A stretch of 64,000 nt of DNA, from NCBI RefSeq assembly GCF_001463705.1, contig NZ_BBWH01000043.1, positions 62,001 through 126,000 on the forward strand, given 5' to 3'. Within the stretch, counting starts at the first letter, position 1; each line of letters begins with the position of its first letter. Below the pieces are notes generated by a model. It was given only the letters and a program-made list of their open reading frames with translations. It searched no databases and was not told where the DNA came from. This DNA comes from Aureimonas sp. AU12 (GTDB lineage: Bacteria > Pseudomonadota > Alphaproteobacteria > Rhizobiales > Rhizobiaceae). This document shows positions 53,569 through 62,713 of this stretch, piece by piece. Made by a program: the position numbers and the translations under genes.

Positions 53569-54405
53569 ATGACGCGGCACCAAACCCACCCGCACGGCAG
53601 CGACCATCGGCCGCTCTCGCGGCTCGACATGTCGCTGACGATCGAGAAGGACGCCTACGAGACGCGGCTGAAGGCGCAGCAGCGGCGATTTCAGGAGATC
53701 CAGCAGGCCTATCTCCACACGAAGGACAAGGCGGTCATCGTCTTCGAGGGATGGGACGCGGCGGGGAAGGGCGGAACCATCCGCCGCATCTCCTCGGTGA
53801 TGGATCCGCGCGGCTTCAAGGTCTGGCCGATCGCGGCCCCGACGGCCGAGGACGCCAAGCACCACTATCTCTCGCGCTTCTGGCAGCGCCTTCCCGCCGA
53901 CGGCGAGATCTGCGTCTTCGACCGGTCCTGGTACGGACGGGTGCTGGTCGAGCGCATCGAGGGCTTTGCCGAACCCAGCCAATGGGGCCGCGCCTATGGC
54001 GAGATCGTCGATTTCGAGCGCTTGCTGGCGGACGCGGGCACCCGCATCGTCAAGATCTTCCTCTACATCACCCCGGACGAGCAGTTGCAGCGCTTCGAGG
54101 ACCGGATGAACGATCCGCTCAAGCGCTGGAAGCTCTCCTACGAGGACTTCCGCAACCGCGACAAATGGCATGAGTACGAGGACGCGGCGAACGAGATGAT
54201 CGAGCGCACGTCGAGCACCACCGCGCCCTGGATCGTGTTGCCGGCCAACGACAAGAAGTACGCGCGCATCGAAGCGCTGGATGCCATCGCCGACCGGCTA
54301 TCGGACGGCGTCGACCTCAGCCCGCGTCCGGCCGACCCGAAGCTGAAGGCCGAATACAAGCAAATGGTAGAGGCCGACCGCAAGGCGAAGAAGAAGGACG
54401 GCTGA
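53569..54405 (+). CDS. ppk2: Polyphosphate kinase 2
   Basis: A 278-aa class I-type PPK2 that uses polyphosphate to phosphorylate a nucleoside diphosphate. Walker A is GWDAAGKGG at residues 61-69, the lid follows RGFKVWPIAAPTAED, and Walker B is FDRSWYGRVLVER near 117-129. GAGGAG upstream sets the ATG at 53569. It converges on the antiporter gene with a 4-bp gap. Nucleotide preference (ADP or GDP) cannot be read reliably. Confidence 0.93.
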   Translation: MTRHQTHPHGSDHRPLSRLDMSLTIEKDAYETRLKAQQRRFQEIQQAYLHTKDKAVIVFEGWDAAGKGGTIRRISSVMDPRGFKVWPIAAPTAEDAKHHYLSRFWQRLPADGEICVFDRSWYGRVLVERIEGFAEPSQWGRAYGEIVDFERLLADAGTRIVKIFLYITPDEQLQRFEDRMNDPLKRWKLSYEDFRNRDKWHEYEDAANEMIERTSSTTAPWIVLPANDKKYARIEALDAIADRLSDGVDLSPRPADPKLKAEYKQMVEADRKAKKKDG

Positions 54406-54409
54406 GGCC

Positions 54410-56038
54410 TCAGCCGCCGTCGAAGCGCGCTTCCAGAAGATCTACCTCGCGGATCAGGCGGCGCAGCGTGTCGTCGGGCATCGCGTGACGGCGGCGGAGA
54501 TCGAACAGGGCGTCGCGCTCGGCCCGCAGTCCGGCGAGCCGCAGCCGCCGTTCGGCCTGGAACATCTCGCGGCCGCGCGCGATGTCTCCGGCCTCCGAAC
54601 CGTCGACCAGCTGTTCGTAGCGGACGAGCGCCCGCCCGGCGGCTTCCGAATACAGCGTCGGTTCGTCGGCGGTGCGTGTGAGGGAATCGCGCAGCGTCTG
54701 GATCGCCTCGCGGGCGGCCCGAGCGGCGACTTCGCGCGCCTGCCGCTCCTCGTCGTCGCGGGCCGGCGTCGGCGGCAGGCGCACGCGGCGCAGCACCGGC
54801 GGCAGCACGATCGTCGCGGTCACCAGCGAGATCAGGATGACGCTCATCGCGAGGAAGATCGCGAGATCGCGGGCGGGAAACGGCGAGCCGTCCGAGAGGA
54901 CGAAGGGCAGCGTCAGGATACCTGCCAGGGTCACCGCGCCCTTCACGCCGGCCAAAGCCGTGGCGACGGCGAGCCCGATCGGAAAGGGAATGACGGGCGC
55001 GCCGGCCAGTCGGTTGCGCCGCAGCGTCAGTGCCAGCGAGATGCAGACCCAGACGAAGCGGAAGAAGGCGAGCGCTGCCGCGATCACCAGCGCGAGGAGC
55101 GCGAGTTCAGCGAGGTTCAGCCCATCCGACGACAGGGCGCCACTCGTCGCCTTGTCCACGATGCCCGGCAACTGCTCGCCGAGCAGCACGAAGATCGCGC
55201 CGTTCACCGCGAGCTGGACCGTGTCCCAGACCGCACTGCGGCGCATGCGTGTGAGAGCCAGCGCGCGCCCCTGGTTCTCGACGAAGCTCATGGTGACGCC
55301 GGCCGCGACCGCGGCAAGGATGCCGGACGCATGGACCTCTTCGGCGAGGAGATAGACGCCGAAGGGAATGAGCAGGCTGAGAAGGGTTTGCGTTCCCGGA
55401 TCCTCTCCGACGCGCGACAGGATGCGGTCCTGCACGTAGGTCACGCCGAGCGTTACCGCGACGCCGATGGCGATGCCCGCCACTGCCAGCCAGAGGAAGG
55501 TCGCGAAGGCTTCCGTCGCCGAGAAGCTGCCGGTGAGCGCGGCCGCGATGGCGAAGCGCAGGCAGACGAGGCCCGAGGCGTCGTTGAGCAGCGATTCGCC
55601 TTCGAGGATGTGCATCAGGCGCGGCGGAATCGGCGCCTGCTTGGCGACGGCCGAGACCGCGATCGGATCGGTGGGCGCCAGAACGGCGGCGAGCGCGAAG
55701 GCCACGGCCTGCGGCATCGCCGGCACCAGCCAGTGGATGAACCAACCCATGCCGAGCACGGTGAAGACGACGAGCCCGAGCGCCAGCGCAAGGATCAGAC
55801 GCCCATCCTGCCGCAGGCTTTCCTTCGGGATGCGCCAACCATCGAGAAAGAGCAGCGGCGGCAGGAGAACGAGGAAGAAGATCTCGGAACTGAGCTCGAC
55901 GCTCGGCAGCGGACTGAGCGCCAGCACGACGCCGAGGGCGATCTGCAGGAGCGGCAGCGGCACGGGCACGATCCGCTCCAGCGTGCCGCTGACCGTGACG
56001 GCGACGAGAAGCGCGAGGACGACGAAGACGATTTCCAT
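54410..56038 (-). CDS. CPA1-family sodium/proton antiporter
   Basis: A 542-aa membrane protein with about 12 helices and a C-terminal cytoplasmic helical tail. Key motifs are VLAPTDPIAVSAV (the substrate-site TD-P) and EGESLLNDASGLVCLRFA (the ND pair of the CPA1/NhaP antiporters). The tail of some 120 residues (AREVAARAAREAIQTLRD and on) is typical of YjcE/NhaP-type proteins. It exchanges Na+ or K+ for H+; the cation cannot be fixed. Confidence 0.92.
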   Translation of the reverse strand: MEIVFVVLALLVAVTVSGTLERIVPVPLPLLQIALGVVLALSPLPSVELSSEIFFLVLLPPLLFLDGWRIPKESLRQDGRLILALALGLVVFTVLGMGWFIHWLVPAMPQAVAFALAAVLAPTDPIAVSAVAKQAPIPPRLMHILEGESLLNDASGLVCLRFAIAAALTGSFSATEAFATFLWLAVAGIAIGVAVTLGVTYVQDRILSRVGEDPGTQTLLSLLIPFGVYLLAEEVHASGILAAVAAGVTMSFVENQGRALALTRMRRSAVWDTVQLAVNGAIFVLLGEQLPGIVDKATSGALSSDGLNLAELALLALVIAAALAFFRFVWVCISLALTLRRNRLAGAPVIPFPIGLAVATALAGVKGAVTLAGILTLPFVLSDGSPFPARDLAIFLAMSVILISLVTATIVLPPVLRRVRLPPTPARDDEERQAREVAARAAREAIQTLRDSLTRTADEPTLYSEAAGRALVRYEQLVDGSEAGDIARGREMFQAERRLRLAGLRAERDALFDLRRRHAMPDDTLRRLIREVDLLEARFDGG

Positions 56039-56114
56039 GGCGGGTTCCGGTGTGGTCCCGCTGCCATAGCCGGTTCCGCGCGCCGGCAGAACCGTCTTGC
56101 GTCGTCTTCCGACG

Positions 56115-56540
56115 TCAGCGCCCGCTTCGGCGCATCGGCATGGCGTCGATCACGCCGAGGATCTTAGCCAGCGCAACGGGCTCCGCGCTCCGCCATTTGA
56201 CCCCGCCATCCTTGCCGACGAGGATCGCCTCGAAGCTCGGCCGGCCCTCGACGCCAAGACGCCGTGCGATGTCGGCCGGTGCGTCGCTCGGCGGCGTGCC
56301 GTACACGGGGGCAGCGCGCCCGTCGACGATTGCGAAGACCAACATGTCGCGCTCGCCGAGCGCCGCCTCGTTCGACAGGATCTCGCGGCGCTGCCGGGCC
56401 AGCGCTTCGCTGTCCGCATCCGCGGCAACGAGCACGAGGACGCGCTTGTCCCAGCGCAGGTCGTCGAGCGTCTTCGCATGTGCCGGCAGGACGGCGAGGC
56501 CGGCCATGAGGGTGGCGGTGGCGACGAGCCAGGGGGGCAT
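56115..56540 (-). CDS. DUF4174 exported protein
   Basis: A 141-aa protein with a Sec signal peptide (MPPWLVATATLMAGLAVLPA, cleavage after AHA at about 22). The mature part matches DUF4174: LDDLRWDKRVLVLVAADADS, ALARQRREIL, and RPSFEAILVGKDGGVKWR, a thioredoxin-like fold without the CxxC pair. GAGGAG eight bases before the ATG at 56540 sets the start. Likely periplasmic; function unknown. Confidence 0.85.
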   Translation of the reverse strand: MPPWLVATATLMAGLAVLPAHAKTLDDLRWDKRVLVLVAADADSEALARQRREILSNEAALGERDMLVFAIVDGRAAPVYGTPPSDAPADIARRLGVEGRPSFEAILVGKDGGVKWRSAEPVALAKILGVIDAMPMRRSGR

Positions 56541-56687
56541 CGGCGTGTCTCCTCGGTAGGAACCGTATTCACGACAGGAAGCCGCCGGGCCGTCCGCGTG
56601 TTCCCTCACGGGTGTGGGATGGGCGAGCGTGGCATGGCGGCGCGGGACAGCTAAGGTGTCTCGGCATCCTGTGGAGACGATTCGGCC

Positions 56688-57317
56688 ATGATCCTGCACA
56701 CGAATTCGAACGACGCGCTCGTCGTGGTCGACGTCCAGAACGACTTCTGCCCGGGCGGTGCGCTGGCGGTGGCCGATGGCGACGCGGTCGTGCCCGTCGT
56801 CAACCAGCTGGCGGGTCGCTTCGAGAACGTCGTGCTGACGCAGGATTGGCACCCCGCCTTCCACGTTTCCTTCGCCGAGACGCATGGCCGCGAGCCGTTC
56901 GGCACGGTCGACCTGTCCTACGGAACGCAGGTCCTGTGGCCGCGCCACTGCGTGCAGGGGACACGCGGCGCCGCGTTCCACGACGGGCTCGACATTCCCC
57001 ATGCGCAGGCCGTGATCCGCAAGGGCTTCAATGCCGGCGTCGACAGCTATTCGGGTTTCCGCGAGGCGGATCGCAAGAGCCCGACGGGCCTCGCCGGCTA
57101 TCTGAACGAGCGATCCATCAGGCGCGTCTTCGTCTGCGGCCTCGCCACCGACTTCTGCGTGGCCTGGACGGCGCTCGACGCGCGCGATGCCGGGCTCGAC
57201 GTCGTGCTGGTGGAGGATGCCAGCCGTGACATCGACCTCGACGGATCGATGGCGCGGGCGCTCGCTGATATGGACGCGCGCGGGGTCGTTCGCGTTTCGG
57301 CCGCCGACATCGTCTAG
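56688..57317 (+). CDS. pncA: Nicotinamidase
   Basis: A 209-aa cysteine hydrolase that deamidates nicotinamide to nicotinic acid in NAD salvage. The triad is D15 (VVVDVQNDFCPGG), K112 (VIRKGFNAGVDSYSGF) and C157 (GLATDFCVAW). Metal-binding positions D53 and H55 (TQDWHPAFHVSF) and H87 (WPRHCVQGT) are present. Divergent from the DUF4174 gene. Confidence 0.95.
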   Translation: MILHTNSNDALVVVDVQNDFCPGGALAVADGDAVVPVVNQLAGRFENVVLTQDWHPAFHVSFAETHGREPFGTVDLSYGTQVLWPRHCVQGTRGAAFHDGLDIPHAQAVIRKGFNAGVDSYSGFREADRKSPTGLAGYLNERSIRRVFVCGLATDFCVAWTALDARDAGLDVVLVEDASRDIDLDGSMARALADMDARGVVRVSAADIV

Positions 57318-57343
57318 ATGCGGCGGCCGGGGCGGTCGATCGA

Positions 57344-57925
57344 TCAGGCCGCGTCGGCCTGTGCGCTGGTTCTGGGCTCCGACGTGCGCTCGATCCACTT
57401 GGTGAAGCGGTCGAGGAAGCCGTTGAGGAACTTCGCGGTGCCCTCGTCGGTGACCGATCCATCCGCGCCGAAGAGCTCCGGCTTGTACTGGAAATAGACC
57501 TCGGGCTGGCCCATCAGCACGACATCGACGACGTTGAGGACGCTCTTGAGATGGTTCTGCCCGGCCGCGGTGCCGGTGGAGCCCGGCGTCGTGCCGATGA
57601 GCCCGCCGGGCTTGGCCGCGAACGAGTTCTGGCCGTAGGGCCGGGTGCCCCAGTCGATGGCGTTCTTGATGACCGGCGGGAACGAGCGATTGTATTCCGG
57701 CGTGACGAAGAGCACCGCGTCGGCCGCCTCGATCTCGCGCTTCATGCGCAGTACGGGAGCCGGGCCGCCATCGGCCCACAGATCCTCGTTGTACATCGGC
57801 ACGTCGCCGAGTTCGACGAACTGGAACTCCAGCCGGCCGGCGGCAAGCTTGCCGAGCGCTTCGGCGAACTTGCGGTTGATCGACTCGCGGCGTAGCGACC
57901 CGACGAGAACAGCGACCTTTTTCAT
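57344..57925 (-). CDS. NADPH-dependent FMN reductase/quinone reductase
   Basis: A 193-aa flavodoxin-like oxidoreductase. VLVGSLRRESINRKFAEAL near residues 6-24 binds the FMN phosphate, and FVTPEYNRSFPPVIKNAIDW near 73-92 is diagnostic of the NADPH-dependent FMN reductase family (ChrR/YieF-like quinone reductases). The start at 57925 follows GAGG. It is divergent from an HxlR-type regulator with 93 bp between starts, an arrangement common for quinone or aldehyde stress sensing. Confidence 0.93.
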   Translation of the reverse strand: MKKVAVLVGSLRRESINRKFAEALGKLAAGRLEFQFVELGDVPMYNEDLWADGGPAPVLRMKREIEAADAVLFVTPEYNRSFPPVIKNAIDWGTRPYGQNSFAAKPGGLIGTTPGSTGTAAGQNHLKSVLNVVDVVLMGQPEVYFQYKPELFGADGSVTDEGTAKFLNGFLDRFTKWIERTSEPRTSAQADAA

Positions 57926-57943
57926 GGAACGAACCTCGTATAG

Positions 57944-57999
57944 AAAAGTGACCGAGGGCATTTGAGCGACCGACTGCTGCAATGCAAGACGGCACTTTT
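57944..57999. promoter_or_regulatory. Inverted repeat between FMN-reductase and HxlR genes
   Basis: AAAAGTG (57944-57950) and CACTTTT (57993-57999) form a perfect 7-bp inverted repeat flanking the divergent promoter region; GTGACC and GGTCAC flank it further. A candidate operator for the HxlR-type regulator. Confidence 0.4.
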
Positions 58000-58018
58000 T
58001 CATGCGTAGGTCACCGCC

Positions 58019-58399
58019 ATGAAACCGACCCATCTTCACCCGCCCGGCCGCTGCCGGATGATCGACGAGGTCCTGTCGCTGATCGGCGACAAGTGGAGCA
58101 TCTACGTCGTGGTCATGCTGGGGCAGGGCAAGCGCCGCTTTTCGGAACTGAAGCGCGAGGTCGACGGCATCTCGCAGAAGATGCTGACGGTGACGCTGCG
58201 CGGCCTCGAGCGCGACGGCTACGTGACCCGCACTGCCTACGCCACCATCCCGCCCCGCGTCGAATACGAACTGACGGAGCTTGGTCAGGACCTCCTCGTG
58301 CCGGTGCGCGCGCTCGGCGACTGGGCCAACCGCAACGAGTCGCGCGTCGTCGGAGCGCGCATCCGCTACGATGCACGGCGGGCTCAGGCGGCGGAATAG
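58019..58399 (+). CDS. HxlR-family transcriptional regulator
   Basis: A 126-aa winged-helix protein. LIGDKWSIYVVVMLGQGKRRFSELKREV near residues 21-48 and GISQKMLTVTLRGLERDGYVTR near 50-71 are typical, with TIPPRVEYELTELGQDLL forming the wing. Cys12 sits at the position of the redox-sensing Cys of this family, although the usual CP pair is CR here. It probably represses the divergent FMN-reductase gene in response to quinones or other electrophiles. Confidence 0.92.
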   Translation: MKPTHLHPPGRCRMIDEVLSLIGDKWSIYVVVMLGQGKRRFSELKREVDGISQKMLTVTLRGLERDGYVTRTAYATIPPRVEYELTELGQDLLVPVRALGDWANRNESRVVGARIRYDARRAQAAE

Positions 58400-58402
58400 C
58401 GG

Positions 58403-59455
58403 TCAGCGGTGCCCGGCGACAAAGCGCTGGGTGAAGAGCGGCGCGGCCTCGGCCACGGCTTCGAGCGAGTAGCCGCCCTCCTGCACGATGACCGTCGGCA
58501 GGCCGAGCCCGGCGATCCGCTCGGCGATGGCACCGTAAGCCGGCGTCGTGACGGCGAGCTTCGAGAGCGGGTCGGCGTGGTGGGCGTCCCACCCGGCGGA
58601 GACGACGAGAGCCTCCGCGCCGAACGCAGCGACGGCGTCAACGAGCGTCCCGACAGCCGAGGTGAAGGCCGTGTCGTCGGAGCCGAAGGCCAACGGGACA
58701 TTCAGGTTGAACCCGTCGCCCTCCGCTTCGCCGCGCTCCTCGGCATAGCCGAAATAGTGAGGATAGTAGGCGCTGGGATCGGTGTGGGTGGAGGCGACCA
58801 GGACGTCAGGTCGAGCATAGAAGATCGCCTGCGTCCCGTCGCCGTGATGGGTGTCGAAGTCGAGGATCGCGACCCTGGCAAAGCGCGAGCGCAGAACCTG
58901 CGCGGCGATGGCGGCATTGTTGAAGAAGCAGAAGCCGGAGGCGCGATCGACATAGGCATGGTGGCCGGGCGGTCGGCAGAGCGCGAAGCTTGCCCGCGCC
59001 CCGCCCGCCACGTCGAGTGCCGCAGACGCCGCCGTCTGTGCCGAAGCGTAGGCCGCGGCATAGGTTCCCTCGGTCATCGCGCAGGAGAGATCGCCGATAT
59101 ACCAGCCGGTGCGCCCGAGAATGCCTGTGGTGCGCGGCCGGCCCCGCGCGCCGAGACCCGCGACGCCCGCTGCATAGGGGTGGACGTTCGGCAGCACTTC
59201 CGGCCCGGCATTCGGCAGCGCGGTGAATTCGGCGAAGGCCGTGCGCAGGAACTCGACATAATGGTCGGCATGCACGGCGAGGATCGGCGCGAGGCCATGA
59301 TCGGCCGGTTCGTGCGCCGCGAGCCCCAGCCGACCCAGCGTGTCGGTCAGCGTCTGCGCCCGGTCCGGGTTTTCGAGCGGACGCACGAGGCGCCCGTGGA
59401 CGCCGTACTGGGTCGGGCGATGGCGGAGTTGATCCGGGGAGAAGAACAGCTTCAC
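58403..59455 (-). CDS. Histone-deacetylase-family (acetylpolyamine amidohydrolase-like) hydrolase
   Basis: A 350-aa Zn-dependent deacetylase. Active-site segments are RPPGHHAYVDRASGFCFFNN (His pair), LDFDTHHGDGTQAIFY (Zn-binding Asp and His), SAGWDAHHADPL (Zn Asp) and EGGYSLEAV. The N-terminus (MKLFFSPDQLRHRP) and the length fit bacterial acetylpolyamine amidohydrolases. The stop lies 3 bp from the convergent HxlR gene. Upstream prfC is 34 bp away on the same strand. Confidence 0.92.
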   Translation of the reverse strand: MKLFFSPDQLRHRPTQYGVHGRLVRPLENPDRAQTLTDTLGRLGLAAHEPADHGLAPILAVHADHYVEFLRTAFAEFTALPNAGPEVLPNVHPYAAGVAGLGARGRPRTTGILGRTGWYIGDLSCAMTEGTYAAAYASAQTAASAALDVAGGARASFALCRPPGHHAYVDRASGFCFFNNAAIAAQVLRSRFARVAILDFDTHHGDGTQAIFYARPDVLVASTHTDPSAYYPHYFGYAEERGEAEGDGFNLNVPLAFGSDDTAFTSAVGTLVDAVAAFGAEALVVSAGWDAHHADPLSKLAVTTPAYGAIAERIAGLGLPTVIVQEGGYSLEAVAEAAPLFTQRFVAGHR

Positions 59456-59489
59456 GGCATGACCTCGCTGGAGCGATGGACCGGGTGGC

Positions 59490-61118
59490 TCAGACGGACA
59501 CGAGTTCGCGCGTTTCCTCGAAGCGGATGTCGGGATTGCGCTCGCGGGCGTAGCGCAGCTCCCAGTCGCTCTTGGGCAGATAGACCGGCCGCTCGTCGCG
59601 GTCCTGCGCCACCTGCATGACGTTGTCGCGCATGAAGTCCTTGAGCTTCTTGTCGTCGGTGGCGGTGATCCATCGTGCGGTGGAATAGGGCACCGGCTCG
59701 AAGCCGATCTCGGTCTTGTACTCGCCGCGAATGCGCGAAGCGAGAACGTCGAGCTGCAGCGGGCCGACGACGCCGACGATCCAGTTGGACCCGATCATCG
59801 GCTTGAAGACCTGCACCAGACCCTCTTCGGCGAGATCCTCCAGGGCGCGGCGCAGCTGCTTCATGCGCATCGTGTCCTCGAGCCGGACGCGGCGCATGAC
59901 CTCGGGCGCGAAAGAGGGCAGGCCGGTGAAGCGGAAGGGCTCGGCCTCGGTCAGCGTGTCGCCGACGCGCAGCGTCCCGTGGTTGGGAATGCCGATGACG
60001 TCGCCGGCGAAGGCTTCCTCCGTCAGCGCGCGCTCCTGCGCGAAGAAGTAGATGGGGTTGTTGACCGCCAGCGGCTTGCCGGAGCGCACGTGGTTCAGCT
60101 TCATGCCGCGCTTGAAATGGCCCGAGCAGAACCGCACGAACGCCACGCGGTCGCGGTGGTTCGGGTCCATGTTGGCCTGCACCTTGAAGACGAAGGCTGA
60201 GACGGACTTGGTTTCCGGCGAGATGGCGCCCTTGTCGGAGGGCTGCGGGCGCGGCGGCGGCGCGTAGCGCGCGACGATTTTGAGAAGCTGGTCCACCGAG
60301 AAGTCGCGCAGCGCGCTGCCGAAGATCACCGGCGTCAGGTGGCCCTGGCGGTAGGCGTCGACGTCGAACTCGGCATAGCCGTCACGGGCCAGTTCGGCCT
60401 CTTCGTGGAAGCGTTCGGCGACATGGGCCGGCAGCATCTTCGTGAGTTCCGGGTCGTCGATGCCCGACATCGCCTTGACGCTGTCGAACGTGCCGTTGGC
60501 GCGCGTCTTGGAATAGAGGAATTCGTTCGACGCGAAGTCGTAGCAACCCTGGAAGTCGGTGCCCATGCCGACCGGCCAGACCTGCGGCGAGACGGAAAGC
60601 GCCAGCGCCTCCTCCAGTTCGTCCAGCACCTCGAACGGGCTGCGCCCTTCGCGGTCCACCTTGTTGACGAAGGTGATGATGGGAATGTCGCGCAGGCGGC
60701 ATATCTCGAAGAGCTTGCGCGTCTGCGCCTCGATGCCCTTGGCCGCGTCCACTACCATGATGGCGCTGTCGACCGCCGTCAGCGTGCGGTAGGTGTCCTC
60801 GGAGAAGTCGCTGTGGCCGGGCGTGTCGAGCAGGTTGAAAGTGATGCCCTCGCGCTCGAACGTCATCACCGACGAGGTGACGGAGATGCCGCGCGACTGC
60901 TCGATCTCCATCCAGTCGGACCGGGCGCGTCGGTTCTCGCCGCGCGCCTTGACCGCGCCGGCCATGTTGATGGCGCCGCCAGCGAGCAGCAGCTTTTCGG
61001 TCAGCGTGGTCTTGCCGGCGTCCGGGTGCGAGATGATGGCGAAGGTCCGCCGGGTCGCATAGCCTTTGGCGCTCGCCGCGCCGGGAGCGGCGGGCATCAT
61101 GTCCGTTGCGGCGCTCAT
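59490..61118 (-). CDS. prfC: Peptide chain release factor 3
   Basis: A 542-aa translational GTPase that removes RF1 and RF2 from the ribosome after termination. G1 is SHPDAGKTT at residues 30-38, the switch I region is RARSDWMEIEQSRGISVTSS (typical of RF3), G3 is DTPGHSDFSEDTYR and G4 is NKVD. A short N-terminal extension of about 20 residues precedes the G domain. Confidence 0.97.
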   Translation of the reverse strand: MSAATDMMPAAPGAASAKGYATRRTFAIISHPDAGKTTLTEKLLLAGGAINMAGAVKARGENRRARSDWMEIEQSRGISVTSSVMTFEREGITFNLLDTPGHSDFSEDTYRTLTAVDSAIMVVDAAKGIEAQTRKLFEICRLRDIPIITFVNKVDREGRSPFEVLDELEEALALSVSPQVWPVGMGTDFQGCYDFASNEFLYSKTRANGTFDSVKAMSGIDDPELTKMLPAHVAERFHEEAELARDGYAEFDVDAYRQGHLTPVIFGSALRDFSVDQLLKIVARYAPPPRPQPSDKGAISPETKSVSAFVFKVQANMDPNHRDRVAFVRFCSGHFKRGMKLNHVRSGKPLAVNNPIYFFAQERALTEEAFAGDVIGIPNHGTLRVGDTLTEAEPFRFTGLPSFAPEVMRRVRLEDTMRMKQLRRALEDLAEEGLVQVFKPMIGSNWIVGVVGPLQLDVLASRIRGEYKTEIGFEPVPYSTARWITATDDKKLKDFMRDNVMQVAQDRDERPVYLPKSDWELRYARERNPDIRFEETRELVSV

Positions 61119-61309
61119 GGGTCACCTTTTTCCGGGCGGGCTCGGATCGAAATGGCGAGCCGCCGCATGTCTTTGGCCTTCAATGACGGTTGAGGCCCGC
61201 CGCTGCAAGTCGGGAGATGGTGTCCGGCGCGAGAGGGCCCGATGCGGCCCGTCCCACAAAAGTCGTTTTGCCGCATGAGATTCAGCTCGGAAGGGACGCC
61301 CGGAGCCAC

Positions 61310-61498
61310 ATGATGATCCATCTCATTCGACGGGAAGGCGAGGCCGCGTTTCTCGACGGCACGCATCGCAGCGCCAATCCCTATGACGTGCAGACCAACG
61401 AGTGGATCGAATGGATGGACGGCTTCGATGCCGCTGCCAGCCAGAAATCCCACCCGCACGAGGTTTCAGCCGCCTGCGAGCACGTCCGCGTCCTCTGA
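61310..61498 (+). CDS. Small RMF/CrpP-fold-like protein, 62 aa
   Basis: A short protein with the pattern of RMF/CrpP-like small proteins: REGEAAFLDGTHRSANPYD then EWIEWMDGFDAA, that is a Gly-Asn-Pro-Tyr core followed by two W/G positions. RMF dimerises ribosomes in stationary phase; CrpP-type relatives have other proposed roles. CGGAGCCAC gives a ribosome-binding site for the ATG at 61310 (or 61313). The last 33 bp overlap the end of the convergent depolymerase gene. Assignment rests on the motif only. Confidence 0.6.
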   Translation: MMIHLIRREGEAAFLDGTHRSANPYDVQTNEWIEWMDGFDAAASQKSHPHEVSAACEHVRVL

Positions 61499-62668
61499 CG
61501 CGGTCGCCGGGCTGGTGGCTTCGAGGAAGAAGCGCACCATCTCGGCGCTGGCATCCGGCCCGGCTGCATCGGTGTAGGTGCCGGCCGGGCTGCCGCCGGA
61601 CCAGGCGTGCCCCGCGCCGTGCAGGAGCCAATGCTCGCTGCGCAGCCGGCCGGCCGCGTCGCGGCGCACCGTCCGCTCGAAACTCGCACCGCTCGCCGAG
61701 GTGCCGTTGCGCACCTGCGTCGAGACCGCCGAGCGGGCGCCGGCCTGCACGAGCAGCCGCTCCCCGTTGGATGGATGAACCGTCGCATCGCGATCGCCAT
61801 GGAAGACGATGGCGGGAATCGCGATCGCCGCCGCACTGGCCGTGCCGCCGGTGCGCATCGCCGCAAAGGCAGAGGGCATGTCGTGCGCAGCGCCCGCCGG
61901 CAGCCCGGAATGGATCCCGGCGGCCGCGAAGACATCCGGGTATTCGACGGCGAGGATGGCGGCCAGAGCGCCGCCGGCCGAGAGGCCCGCGACGAAGACC
62001 TGGCCCTTCGGCACCGCGAACTCGCGCGCGATCTCCTTGGCCAGCGAGGCGACGATCGCCGGTTCGCCGGCGCCGCGCGACTGGTCGGCCGGCTGGAACC
62101 AGTTCCAGCAGCGCTGCGCGTTGGCGCGGTTGTCCTGCGCCGGGTAGGCGACGAGGAACCCGTGCGCCTCCGCCAGTTCGTTCATCCGCGTCCCCGCCGC
62201 GAAATCGTCGGGCGACTGCGTGCAGCCGTGCAGCATGACCACGAGCGGCAGAGCCTGACCCTCGCGCCCGCTCGGAACATACAGCTTGTAGTCGCGGGCA
62301 CCGGCCGAAGCAGAATGGGTGCGATCGAGAAACCGGGCGCCTTCGGGCAGAGGCGCCGTCGGCGTGTTGGCGTGCGCCATCGCCCCACCGAGCGAGCCGA
62401 GCCCGCCGAGCTTGGGCGCCAGCTTCTTCAGCATAGAGCCGACCCGGCCGGCGATGGCCGAGGCGTCGTGGCCGAGCCCGTCGGCGAAGGAGCTTTGCGA
62501 GCGGTTGTGCAAGCCTTGACTGCCGGGCGTCAGGTCGATCGTCGGACCGTCGTGGTCGTTCTGCGCGGGGACAGGTGCGCTGCCCTGCAGCACCGCCATG
62601 GCTTCGGTCAGCTTGCCCTCGCGGGTGAGGCGGGTGGCTTCGAGCATCGCGCTTTTGGACAGAGGCAT
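61466..62668 (-). CDS. PHB depolymerase family esterase
   Basis: A 400-aa alpha/beta hydrolase of the type 1 PHB-depolymerase/LpqC-like family. The N-terminal hundred residues are a variable, hydrophilic leader with no signal peptide, and the catalytic domain starts near LYVPSGREGQALPLVVMLHGCTQ. The oxyanion segment is LHGCTQSPDDF, the lipase box is GLSAGGALA, the acid is in FHGDRDATVHP and the His in GAGHAWSGG. Absence of a secretion signal suggests an intracellular or unusually exported esterase. It lies 45 bp downstream of the RHH gene on the same strand. Confidence 0.88.
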   Translation of the reverse strand: MPLSKSAMLEATRLTREGKLTEAMAVLQGSAPVPAQNDHDGPTIDLTPGSQGLHNRSQSSFADGLGHDASAIAGRVGSMLKKLAPKLGGLGSLGGAMAHANTPTAPLPEGARFLDRTHSASAGARDYKLYVPSGREGQALPLVVMLHGCTQSPDDFAAGTRMNELAEAHGFLVAYPAQDNRANAQRCWNWFQPADQSRGAGEPAIVASLAKEIAREFAVPKGQVFVAGLSAGGALAAILAVEYPDVFAAAGIHSGLPAGAAHDMPSAFAAMRTGGTASAAAIAIPAIVFHGDRDATVHPSNGERLLVQAGARSAVSTQVRNGTSASGASFERTVRRDAAGRLRSEHWLLHGAGHAWSGGSPAGTYTDAAGPDASAEMVRFFLEATSPATASEDADVLAGG

Positions 62669-62713
62669 CATGAGATCAGACCTTTCGGGTCGAAGGGAGA
62701 CAGGGCGAGGGCA

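Noticed and set aside
54485-56167. Plus-strand open frame of 560 codons
   Set aside because: Antisense to the CPA1 antiporter; very rich in Arg, Glu, Asp and Gly with no hydrophobic core.
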